Program-made: the position numbers and the translations under genes | Source of the DNA: JAVHYG01 sp040390025 | Lineage (GTDB): Bacteria > Pseudomonadota > Gammaproteobacteria > Diplorickettsiales > Diplorickettsiaceae | Reading direction: 5' to 3' | Length of the DNA: 64,000 nt | Assembly: GCA_040390025.1 (NCBI GenBank) | Contig: JAZJZD010000004.1 | Coordinates: 62,001-126,000 of the forward strand | In this document: in pieces, positions 27,432-35,089 of the stretch | Layout: each line of letters starts with the position of its first letter | Numbering within the stretch: position 1 is the stretch's first letter | The notes under the pieces: generated by a model | What the model was told of the DNA's origin: nothing | What the model saw: the letters and a program-made list of their open reading frames with translations, nothing else | The model's database searches: none

Positions 27432-28592
27432 ATGACTACTACAGAACAAAAAAAAGAATACTTTTCTAGCCAACATACGGTTGGAATAGAAATAATCAAG
27501 GAAGATTTAAACGAAAAATTCTCCGGTCTGCTTAAACTAGAACAGCTAACTCCATTCTTAGGCAAAAACCTTATCGAAAAATTGACGGATAGCGGAAAAC
27601 AGTTACTTTCCACAGGTTTGAATACAGATGCATTAAATGCTACTGGAACCGAAATGCGAAAAGAGTTTCGCAAACATTATGATGAAGCGCTAAAAATAGG
27701 TGAGTTAGCCTTAAGCCAAGGAAATGATCCAAAAGTAGCGGCTCAAAAAGCACAAGCTCGCTTCAAACAAAGCCTAGCGCAGGCTCAAGCTGAAGAAACA
27801 CTCTTTCAATTTTTTCTTAAACGATTAGCTGATCAAGGACAAATCTTTACTAAAGAAGACGAACCCCATTTACGTGAAGCTTTTCGGCAGTTTATGGATA
27901 AAACGGTAGAAAAACACAGCGATTCTTTAAAAGATTTTCAGTCACTTGAGTCAGTTAAAGCGCGCATACAACTAAATGATGAAAGCTCGAAGTCTAATTC
28001 TAATGCCTCGATGACAGCACAGGTATTAACTAAAAATCTTAATACAGGCCCTAAAGTCGACCCTAAAGTTGATTATAAAATTGATATTGATAATCTGCGC
28101 AAACAACTTAAACATGCGTTGGCCAATCTAAAACCCGGAGAAAAAATAAATATAGGTATACTACTTCCTAACCGTGGTGATATCGCAAAAAGAATCGCTG
28201 AAACAGGTTTTCAATATAAAGCATCTTTGTTAGGGTTATTATTGCTCTTATTTCTTCAATTACGCATGATAAAGAAAGATGATACAACGAGAGCGTTAAA
28301 AGCTGTTAAAGATTTAGCCGAAAAAGATGGTCTTAGAATAGATCCGAGAGATATAAATTTAAAACTCAGTGTTATAGGTGATAGAGGAAATAATCAAACC
28401 CTTTTGGAAGGTCCTTTGGCCGAGCCTTTAGTACAAGAATTGAATAAATCTATTGCTAAAATCAACCCACAAGTTTCACCAAAGTTTGTTCCTTCAAAAA
28501 GAAAAACAACCGAAGAGGAAGATAAAGAAAACAGGGAAATAGATAGAGAGACTTTACGGCCACTTACACCAGGCATTCATCTTCAGCGTTAG
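27432..28592 (+). CDS. unknown 386-residue protein, second gene of the coiled-coil operon
   Basis: Starts 11 nt after the giant gene behind GGAGTAAAC, so it shares its promoter. No family recognised. The N-terminal two thirds are helical and Lys/Glu/Gln-rich (for example DPKVAAQKAQARFKQSLAQA). One short hydrophobic segment, SLLGLLLLLFLQLRM, lies near residue 265. The C-terminus is charged and ends RPLTPGIHLQR. It could be a partner or chaperone of the giant protein, or a membrane-targeted effector; no signal peptide is seen. Confidence 0.8.
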   Translation: MTTTEQKKEYFSSQHTVGIEIIKEDLNEKFSGLLKLEQLTPFLGKNLIEKLTDSGKQLLSTGLNTDALNATGTEMRKEFRKHYDEALKIGELALSQGNDPKVAAQKAQARFKQSLAQAQAEETLFQFFLKRLADQGQIFTKEDEPHLREAFRQFMDKTVEKHSDSLKDFQSLESVKARIQLNDESSKSNSNASMTAQVLTKNLNTGPKVDPKVDYKIDIDNLRKQLKHALANLKPGEKINIGILLPNRGDIAKRIAETGFQYKASLLGLLLLLFLQLRMIKKDDTTRALKAVKDLAEKDGLRIDPRDINLKLSVIGDRGNNQTLLEGPLAEPLVQELNKSIAKINPQVSPKFVPSKRKTTEEEDKENREIDRETLRPLTPGIHLQR

Positions 28593-28642
28593 AGAAAAGT
28601 CGCGCTATCCATCTTCTTTGTTCTTGCCGAGCCTAAATAACT

Positions 28643-28676
28643 GCTCTGACAGGAAAAGTCAGGGCGGGAAATTTTT
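28643..28676 (+). terminator. candidate terminator of the coiled-coil operon
   Basis: GCTCTGAC (28643-28650) pairs with GTCAGGGC (28658-28665) with one G-U pair and a 7-nt loop. It is followed by GGGAAATTTTT, with the T-run slightly displaced from the stem. Confidence 0.4.
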
Positions 28677-28701
28677 CAACATCTTTGTAAATGTTATTAT
28701 C

Positions 28702-28939
28702 TATACCCATTGCGCTTGGAAATGCGACTTCGCATTTCCAAGCGCTTCCTACCGCGATGGAGATTTTCAAGGGGAGAATCGCAATTTACTTGAATGACGG
28801 TGCACCCCGCACCTATCTGTTGAATTAGCATTTCACTTTGTGGTGAATTACTAAAGATAGGTGCGGGGTGCCGTCAGGTAATCGGTATACCGTTCGCCAT
28901 AAATTTAAAAGATTCGCAGCTTCAGCTACGAGCGGTATA
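28702..28939. repeat. full-length composite palindromic repeat (F-B-C-A)
   Basis: Four hairpins in order: F (perfect, arms 28712-28727 and 28730-28745), B (TTTTCAAGGGGAGAATCGC, right arm decayed), C (CACCCCGCACCTATCT to AGATAGGTGCGGGGTG, 28802-28871, within GACGG/CCGTC) and A (GGTATACCGTTCG to CGAGCGGTATA, 28884-28939). The same order, with D replacing C, is seen at 40811-41003. It fills most of the gap between the coiled-coil operon and the unknown minus-strand gene. Confidence 0.85.
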
Positions 28940-28980
28940 AATCCATTTTCTTGGTAAGAAACGGAAAAAATTAAATGGAC

Positions 28981-29514
28981 TTAATTATTTTTAGAACTAA
29001 GAGAATAAACAACTTCGCGAAATCTATCCAATTCGTTTATACGGCTTTGAAGTAATTGTGCTTTTGCATCCGGCTCAAACTGCGTACGAAGATTATATTT
29101 CCTACACTCAATCCACGCGACTCGTTCCGCTGAGGGAAGTCCAGAAAAATGCACATGCTTAGCGCCACGTTCGATTAATAGATTAATCATTACCTTTACT
29201 GTAGTCAGCAGCCGACCTGTTACATAGCTTCCATAGTGTTTACCCGGCGAAGTTCGCAGGTAACCCCCATAATCAAAAATCTCATAGCCCTTATCAACTT
29301 GAATAATAGTTGGGCCAGTTAAGCCTTTTGAGGTTGTCCCATCCCCTTCTTCGCTAGAATCATCAATTAAGGTGATCTCAAAATAACCCCATAATAATAA
29401 TAAAAACGAACAAGCCGACTTAGAGAACGCAGGGTTCACTAATACTTCAGACAACTGACTAAATAATTCATCTAAATTTATATTAAACGCAAGATCGTTA
29501 TTATTATCAGTCAT
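28981..29514 (-). CDS. unknown 177-residue protein
   Basis: No family recognised. The N-terminal 35 residues are followed by one hydrophobic stretch (SACSFLLLLWGYFEITLI), an acidic/Gly patch (DDSSEEGDGTTS) and a mixed region with GGYLRTSPGKHYGSYVTGRL and GAKHVHFSGLPSAERVAWIE. No signal peptide. It lies alone between repeat clusters, upstream of the dot/icm genes and on the same strand as dotA. The ATG has no strong ribosome site. Real gene likely from its length and residue composition; function unknown. Confidence 0.65.
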   Translation of the reverse strand: MTDNNNDLAFNINLDELFSQLSEVLVNPAFSKSACSFLLLLWGYFEITLIDDSSEEGDGTTSKGLTGPTIIQVDKGYEIFDYGGYLRTSPGKHYGSYVTGRLLTTVKVMINLLIERGAKHVHFSGLPSAERVAWIECRKYNLRTQFEPDAKAQLLQSRINELDRFREVVYSLSSKNN

Positions 29515-29557
29515 AAAATCAGCGCTAGTAAAATAAAAATACTTTTAACATACATAT

Positions 29558-29745
29558 CGTCGTCATTGCGAGCGCGAAGCGCGCGGCAATCCGGGAAACT
29601 GGATGGGTCACCCCCTTATTACCCCGCACCTATCTTTCAAGCTAAGTGATTGAAAACTCACTTTAGCGGCCAAGATAGGTGCGGGGTGCTTCCTCTCGCG
29701 ATGGGGATTTTCAAGAGAGAATCGCGATTCCCCCCTTGAATGACA
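29558..29745. repeat. composite palindromic repeat cluster 3' of dotA
   Basis: It begins with CGTCATTGCGAGCGCGAAGC (29561-29580), a motif fragment also found at about 6200. A C module follows (ACCCCGCACCTATCTT at 29621 to AAGATAGGTGCGGGGT ending about 29687) and a B module (GATTTTCAAGAGAGAATCGC to CCCCTTGAATGA, about 29705-29742). Order relative to other clusters is C then B, unlike the F-B-C-A arrangement. Confidence 0.8.
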
Positions 29746-29762
29746 ATACTTGAAATATAGGC

Positions 29763-32156
29763 TTATGGCGTATTAGAACCACCGCCGCCAGGACCTGCTT
29801 TTGCTTCAGCCTTAGTCTGCTTAAGTTCTCTCATTCTACGACCTAACGCCATGCCACCTGCAGCACTTTCACCCGCCGCTTGCCCCGAAGGCATTTGTTG
29901 GGTGATAGCACCAACTTCCTTGTCATGTTGACCACGAATACCTTGTAACATCGATTCTTCATGACCACTTTCTTGTGGACCACCAATCCATCGCAATACT
30001 TTATTAGGAACCTCATAAATCATGGCAAAGCTACGATTAACAATAGCTAGCGCCGCTGCCGTATAGATAGCCATCATAGCCGTTTGATAAACGATAGCAA
30101 AAATATCCCCGTTATATTCTGTTAAAAACTGTACCGCAATACCAAATCCCTTATTAAATAACGAAAGTCCTACAAACGATAAAATAATACCGAAAATAAA
30201 ACCAAATACCATCAACACAGGTCTTAAGAAAACACTGGAAAGCAACATAATCGCTTGTTCGGCTTTACCCATCAGATCGTGCCCTTCAGGATGTGTAATT
30301 CCTAAAGCAACTAAAGGTGCCGCCAAAACAGCTTCCAGTACCACTGCAAACCAGGTAATAGCACCGAAAATAAAGAGGAAGAATGGAATTAACGGAACAT
30401 AATAGGAAAGAACAGACCCTAAGAGAAAACTGGTCCCCATCCAAATCGTAAGTAATGGCATCATAACAATGAGTAGATTACTAATTAATAACATACCATT
30501 AACTGCTCCACCGACTGTCCAAAAGCCCGAAGCAAAGCCTGCGGCAATACCAACAATCCCTAAGCCAGTGACGACAGATAAAATAGTTATCCATACTTGT
30601 TCCACCATGCTCACTAAACCATTCCCCACAGAAACTAGTGCAAAAATAGGGTCTAGTTTTTGATTATTAATAGCATCAGATAATTTTTCTTCAAAATCAT
30701 GAACACGAGGGAAAATACCATTTAAAACAGCAGATACAACCGACCCTATTCCATTAACATTAGCAACATTGTTAGGTAAAGAAGGATTACCTGAATCAGC
30801 TGGATTATTGTTATCTTTAGTCCTGTCAGTTTCCGCTGAAATATAAGTATCAACAACCCCATTTGTGCTAGGTAGATTATTTTTTAAATTAGTAATGACA
30901 TTATCATCATTAATTGCTTTAAAAGGTCCTGCACCATAAGTGGGATTAAACATAGGTGAAATTTTTTGATTTAAAGCTCCCAAATCCGTTTTCCTTAACT
31001 GCTGATTCAAACTAGCCATTTTATAGTAATAGCTACCTGCGAGTATCCAACCATATCCTTTGGCATCTTTAATAAAATCTTTATAGCTACTTATCGCACC
31101 GTCCTTTAATGCGCGTAAAGCCGGTTTTACAATCATAAAATAGTCATCTGATGTGTCTACTAAATTATTGATTTTAAAAACAGGATCATCCGACTTTAAA
31201 GTAACGAGTGGCACTGATTGAGCATCTTGTGACAAGGTAGGCGCTAATTTACTAGCGATAGATTGCGCTAAAGGTTGTAGATCCAGAGTAAATTGTCTGG
31301 CAGCAATACTTGCACTATCATTCGCACTTAACTGCGCAGGATTATAAACCTTGTCGTTATCTTTACTAATATAGTCCCAAGAAAGACTGCCACACATTCC
31401 TTGTAAATTCGCAAAAGTTCCTGGTAACTTACCAGGGAAAGTAATAAAACCACCTGTATCTTTTGTGTAATCCATAGGAAGACCCGTGTTTTTGCCATTA
31501 GGGCCTTTACCAGTAACCGCAAGCGAAGATATAAAATCAGGAACTTGTACGCCACTTTTACTTTGCTGATTTTGGTTTACCAACGCATTATAAACTGTCA
31601 GCATACACACTTCGGACTTAAGAACCGAGCCAGCTTTTCCTACTAAAAAGCTATTATCCGTTTTTTTATCATCTGTATGTATAGATTGCAGGGGTTCGAC
31701 AATCGTCCCATCTCTATTCATATAATCGAGAGCGACATTCCATACTTGGTCAGCTGCGCCAACACCTTGTACCACGACCCACATAACCAGAATCTGTACA
31801 AAAGAATAACCCGTCGCTTTAGGTAATAATAAGCCAATACCTGATACGGTTCGTAAAGGAACCCAAATCGAAGACCATTTTTTCCCTAAAAATTCCCCTT
31901 CGTGTGCAGTATTCAGTATAGATATAAATAAAACATAGCTTAATGTTACAGAAGCCATCACCAAAACAGTTGCGTTAAACGCACCAAACATCGTTCCTAA
32001 GATTTCACTACCGGTACCATGCAACACACCATCCACCACACCAAATATAGTGGACAAATAGGCAATTGATAAATCAGTTGTCGGCGGCGTTAAACTATCC
32101 GCTAACAAAAGTGTAGGAAATAAAGAGAGGAATAAAGTAAGTACTGTTTTTTTCAT
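29763..32156 (-). CDS. dotA: Dot/Icm type IVB secretion protein DotA
   Basis: Polytopic inner-membrane protein required for Dot/Icm secretion; 797 residues, shorter than the about 1050 of Legionella DotA. An N-terminal signal peptide (KKTVLTLFLSLFPTLLLADS) is followed by a first membrane region (FNATVLVMASVTLSYVLFIS) and the conserved GKKWSSIWVPLRTVSGIGLL and GYSFVQILVMWVVVQGVGAADQVW. A large soluble loop and a C-terminal group of hydrophobic segments follow. It ends Gly/Pro-rich. The ATG at 32156 shares a base with the icmV stop (TAATG), with GGAAAG upstream, so the pair is coupled. Confidence 0.93.
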   Translation of the reverse strand: MKKTVLTLFLSLFPTLLLADSLTPPTTDLSIAYLSTIFGVVDGVLHGTGSEILGTMFGAFNATVLVMASVTLSYVLFISILNTAHEGEFLGKKWSSIWVPLRTVSGIGLLLPKATGYSFVQILVMWVVVQGVGAADQVWNVALDYMNRDGTIVEPLQSIHTDDKKTDNSFLVGKAGSVLKSEVCMLTVYNALVNQNQQSKSGVQVPDFISSLAVTGKGPNGKNTGLPMDYTKDTGGFITFPGKLPGTFANLQGMCGSLSWDYISKDNDKVYNPAQLSANDSASIAARQFTLDLQPLAQSIASKLAPTLSQDAQSVPLVTLKSDDPVFKINNLVDTSDDYFMIVKPALRALKDGAISSYKDFIKDAKGYGWILAGSYYYKMASLNQQLRKTDLGALNQKISPMFNPTYGAGPFKAINDDNVITNLKNNLPSTNGVVDTYISAETDRTKDNNNPADSGNPSLPNNVANVNGIGSVVSAVLNGIFPRVHDFEEKLSDAINNQKLDPIFALVSVGNGLVSMVEQVWITILSVVTGLGIVGIAAGFASGFWTVGGAVNGMLLISNLLIVMMPLLTIWMGTSFLLGSVLSYYVPLIPFFLFIFGAITWFAVVLEAVLAAPLVALGITHPEGHDLMGKAEQAIMLLSSVFLRPVLMVFGFIFGIILSFVGLSLFNKGFGIAVQFLTEYNGDIFAIVYQTAMMAIYTAAALAIVNRSFAMIYEVPNKVLRWIGGPQESGHEESMLQGIRGQHDKEVGAITQQMPSGQAAGESAAGGMALGRRMRELKQTKAEAKAGPGGGGSNTP

Positions 32157-32608
32157 TATTTTTTCTTTCCAATTGTTAATTGAGCACTTAACCAATCACG
32201 AAAACCACAACCTAAGCGCCGTTGTTTGATCTGAAAAATCCAAAAGTGATAACGGAATATTTGTGTCAAAATAATAACAGCTATTCCGAGGCAAGGAAAA
32301 AACCCTCGCAAAGAATGTTCAAGTAAAAGGTGAATGCTATAAGCAATGCTAACAAAAAAAAGTAAAATCCATATCCACAGCAAACGAGTAAATTCTTTCA
32401 TTCGTTGCGCAAGGTCTACTTCTGTTAATTTAAGACGCTCTAAAGCCGCTTGAAATGATTCTTGCGTAGTGGCTTGTTCAGGTATGAAGAACTTTTTAGC
32501 AAAAGAAAAAAGCGAACGGTTAGTTTTAATGAGCTGACGATAGCCGATCCATTTTGGAACATCGACCAAAGGCTTTATTATTTTTTTTATGTTACCAAAA
32601 AAACTCAC
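32156..32608 (-). CDS. icmV: Dot/Icm protein IcmV
   Basis: A 150-residue inner-membrane protein, essentially the Legionella length (151). Two hydrophobic segments at about 72-92 and 98-115 are followed by the strongly conserved FRYHFWIFQIKQRRLGCGF. The ESFQAALERLKLTEVDL segment before the membrane part is also typical. It precedes dotA in an operon and is divergent from icmW, the order seen in Legionella region I. A single TTAA half-site (32652-32655) lies upstream; no complete PmrA box was found. Confidence 0.92.
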   Translation of the reverse strand: MSFFGNIKKIIKPLVDVPKWIGYRQLIKTNRSLFSFAKKFFIPEQATTQESFQAALERLKLTEVDLAQRMKEFTRLLWIWILLFFVSIAYSIHLLLEHSLRGFFPCLGIAVIILTQIFRYHFWIFQIKQRRLGCGFRDWLSAQLTIGKKK

Positions 32609-32720
32609 GTTTCACTCCGCGGTTTATTTGCTTATAATATAGCGCTTATATTTAACATGCAAACACTTTTGCAAGTTTATTCCATTTACTTACGCACTTT
32701 ACTTATGCACTTGGATATGA

Positions 32721-32790
32721 TCATTTCCAAGCTGTATCATCTCGCGATAGTGATTTTCAAGGGGAGAATCACGATTCTCCCCTTGAATAA
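32721..32790. repeat. palindromic B module in the icmV-icmW gap
   Basis: An F fragment (TCATTTCCAAGCTG) is followed by a B module: CTCGCGATAGTGATTTTC, then the palindrome AAGGGGAGAATCACGATTCT continuing to CCCCTTGAA (about 32757-32787). The inner ATCACGAT differs from the usual ATCGCGAT. The remaining gap to icmW is AT-rich and holds the icmW promoter. Confidence 0.8.
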
Positions 32791-32993
32791 CGTTACGTGA
32801 GTTTTGCTGATACTCCTCCCTTGCCCTAGCCATTGGCAATCCCTGTCGTGAAAAGAAAGTACTTGCAGCGTAAGTTCGTAACTTCAAGTACAATGAGTAG
32901 AAAAATAGGCTTATTTTAAACCTTTATGCAATATTCATATTAAACACCGCTATTAAAATAATAGGTTTGATTTGTATTCAATTACGTTGGATA

Positions 32994-33026
32994 ATTAACC
33001 TCCTTTTAAGCTCATTTCTATACGAT
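32994..33026 (+). promoter_or_regulatory. PmrA-type box and -10 upstream of icmW
   Basis: ATTAAC at 32994-32999 and TTTAAG at 33005-33010 give TTAA-N7-TTAA. A 10-nt spacer and TACGAT at 33021-33026 follow. The spacing is the same as in the other three boxes of this window; the first half-site deviates from YTTAAK at both ends. Confidence 0.6.
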
Positions 33027-33055
33027 TAGAAAATTAAAACAACAGAGTACTACTC

Positions 33056-33508
33056 ATGCCTGATTTAACCCTCAAAGGCGCACATCTTTATTGGAAGCAA
33101 TATCAAGACCCCATGATCTATCGCGTACTCACTTTTATGGAAAGTGTTGAGCAATGGACAAAAGATGGTGATCCAGCACTCGAAGAAGCCATCACACGAT
33201 TAGGTCAAGAAATCGATGATATCGATAAAGTTGATTTAGATAAATTAGGCCGCCAAACCCTATTTCTTCGTTTAGGAAATCATTTAGGGATGTCCCGTAC
33301 GCTGCGTTTACTACAAGCATTGGATACCACCCATCCAGGCTCTGCAGCGAAATTATTGATGCACGCTGAAGAAGTGAGTAATAGTCCTGAAGATGAAGCA
33401 GGCTTATTCCTGCGTAGAAATATAGCTTTTGAACGTCTACGATTATTGGCGCGCGTTTTTTCACACGAACGTCTCGGTTTGGTTTTAAAAGCCTTAGAAG
33501 GGGAATAA
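33056..33508 (+). CDS. icmW: Dot/Icm protein IcmW (effector adaptor)
   Basis: Small acidic cytoplasmic protein, 150 residues (Legionella 151). With IcmS it forms the adaptor that brings many effectors to the DotL coupling protein. Recognised from MPDLTLKGAHLYWKQYQDPM, the VLTFMESVEQW region, QTLFLRLGNHLGMSRTLRLL and the C-terminal ARVFSHERLGLVLKALEGE. First gene of the plus-strand icmW-unknown-icmX operon; a PmrA-type box lies about 45 nt upstream. Confidence 0.95.
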   Translation: MPDLTLKGAHLYWKQYQDPMIYRVLTFMESVEQWTKDGDPALEEAITRLGQEIDDIDKVDLDKLGRQTLFLRLGNHLGMSRTLRLLQALDTTHPGSAAKLLMHAEEVSNSPEDEAGLFLRRNIAFERLRLLARVFSHERLGLVLKALEGE

Positions 33509-33510
33509 GT

Positions 33511-34038
33511 ATGATAAAAATACAATTTCTAGCACTATCTATCGGTTTTAGTTTTTTAATCCCTTTTACTGCCCATGCGGATACGAAGTCTGACCCCTTA
33601 CAATACTACCGCAATGAAATCAAACAAGCGCAAGCCGACGCTACACAAACAGTTCTTGATAAACTAAAGCCCTATACGGAAAACGCAAGTCGTTACCAAA
33701 ATAATGATGAAGTTCCACCGCCTATAGTTTCTTCACCACAACCGTCAAATAGTGAAAAAGCTTTTTCTCCGCCTACTACAACACAAAAAAAACGACCATC
33801 AGATACCGATAAATCTTCTACGAATAATAACCCCTGGCTAAAACCAAATCCTTGGGAAGCACAATCCAAAATAAATCCTTGGGCCAATAAACCTATTCCT
33901 GGTCCAACACCTATAACAGGGGCACCGCCAACCGCTAACACATTAGTTCCGAATAGCACACCCAACATATTTGCACCACCTCAGCCCCCGCATACTACAA
34001 ATAAGACGTTCAATAATAATACTAACATTTCCTATTAA
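33511..34038 (+). CDS. secreted Pro/Asn-rich protein between icmW and icmX
   Basis: A 175-residue protein starting 2 nt after the icmW stop. An N-terminal signal peptide (IQFLALSIGFSFLIPFTAHA, cleavage likely after HADT or AHA) is followed by a short helical part (residues 30-60). The rest is a long disordered Pro/Asn/Ser/Thr-rich tail with repeated NPW motifs (NNPWLKPNPWEAQSK, NPWANKPIPGP). Legionella has no gene here; Coxiella, as I recall it, does have an extra gene in this place. A periplasmic accessory of the secretion machine is the best guess. Confidence 0.75.
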   Translation: MIKIQFLALSIGFSFLIPFTAHADTKSDPLQYYRNEIKQAQADATQTVLDKLKPYTENASRYQNNDEVPPPIVSSPQPSNSEKAFSPPTTTQKKRPSDTDKSSTNNNPWLKPNPWEAQSKINPWANKPIPGPTPITGAPPTANTLVPNSTPNIFAPPQPPHTTNKTFNNNTNISY

Positions 34039-34058
34039 ATAAACTTGAGGGTATTTTC

Positions 34059-35072
34059 ATGGTCACACAATCCTTAATAAAAGCTTCTTTTTTAAGTTTT
34101 ACGTTAATAGCGGCGACTTTATCTACCTCTATTAGCTATGCAGTTACTCCCTCCCCTGCTGGAGACGCTGGAGTAGAAAGCTTAGTGGCGGGTTTCGGAC
34201 AAGCCTCCATTAAAGCCGGCTTAATGTCGGAAGAACCTACTGGCAATGCAATTACTATTCCCACTGATATAGCCCAGCAGACATATCTTTTATCTCCTAA
34301 CTCCCCTCTCGTTGGCCCGTTGACTCAAAAACTATTGAGCCAACTTACCAATGTAGGAAAAGATCCGAATAACGATAATTACTCTTTTACTTGGAACCCT
34401 AATTCAAAACCTAACCCTCAATTAGATAAAGAGCCTTTGAAATCTATCGATATCAATAGTCTGCTACAACCCATGACTTATGGAAATGACATAGAAGAAA
34501 AGCAAGCGCAAAACACTATCGATGCCTTAAGTGGCGCCTTATCTCCCCTCAATACGATTAATTTTAATCAACTTGTGGCCAACTTAAGTGGTGATAAAAA
34601 TACGAATATCAAAGCAAAACTTAATGAAAAACAAATCCAAGAATATCTCTCTGCGCTACGCAGTTATACGGCTACGCAAGCCGTTGCCCTAGGCAATCTT
34701 TATCAACTCTATACCGAACGACAAGCTATTGACCCCAAAACACTGACGGCCGATCAAAGAAAGGCCTTTGAGGCCGTTAAACAAGTCACAGGTCCGTTAA
34801 GTACACTTAAGTTAGAAAGCTTTATGACCACACGTCGTGTTGTTGATGAAAACTGGCATAAAGGTCTATTAAAAGAAAATCCTGCCACCTTACAACGTGA
34901 ACAAACCGAATTACTGGCTGAGAATTTAGCGGAAAGTTATCAAACACGGATGACATTAGAACGTTTACTCGCTACTATGTCGGTCTTAGTATTAGAATTT
35001 AATGCGCAAATTCGTACTCAACTGCAAAATCAAGTTCAAAGTATTAATAATCCCGCTCAAAATTCCGGGTAG
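34059..35072 (+). CDS. icmX: Dot/Icm protein IcmX
   Basis: A 337-residue exported protein with a signal peptide (about residues 1-28, ending SISYA). It is shorter than Legionella IcmX (about 466), the N-terminal half being reduced. The C-terminal half (LRSYTATQAVALGNLYQLY, VTGPLSTLKLESFMTTRRVV, LLATMSVLVLEFNAQI) fits the conserved part of the family. Assignment leans on position after icmW as well as sequence. GAGGG lies about 9 nt before the ATG. It is followed 17 nt later by dxs on the same strand. Confidence 0.82.
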   Translation: MVTQSLIKASFLSFTLIAATLSTSISYAVTPSPAGDAGVESLVAGFGQASIKAGLMSEEPTGNAITIPTDIAQQTYLLSPNSPLVGPLTQKLLSQLTNVGKDPNNDNYSFTWNPNSKPNPQLDKEPLKSIDINSLLQPMTYGNDIEEKQAQNTIDALSGALSPLNTINFNQLVANLSGDKNTNIKAKLNEKQIQEYLSALRSYTATQAVALGNLYQLYTERQAIDPKTLTADQRKAFEAVKQVTGPLSTLKLESFMTTRRVVDENWHKGLLKENPATLQREQTELLAENLAESYQTRMTLERLLATMSVLVLEFNAQIRTQLQNQVQSINNPAQNSG

Positions 35073-35089
35073 TAATAACGTGTAAAGAG

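Noticed and set aside
29517..29549. PmrA-like box before the 177-residue gene
   Set aside because: GTTAAA and TTTTAT show one TTAA only, and the position expected for the -10 reads CTGATT.
32635..32656. PmrA-like box before icmV
   Set aside because: Only one TTAA half-site is present; the -10 spacing would be 9 or 11 nt rather than 10.
32699..32893. 64-residue minus-strand frame containing ENRDSPLE
   Set aside because: It runs through a B-module palindrome in the icmV-icmW gap; the peptide comes from the repeat and no independent gene signal is seen.
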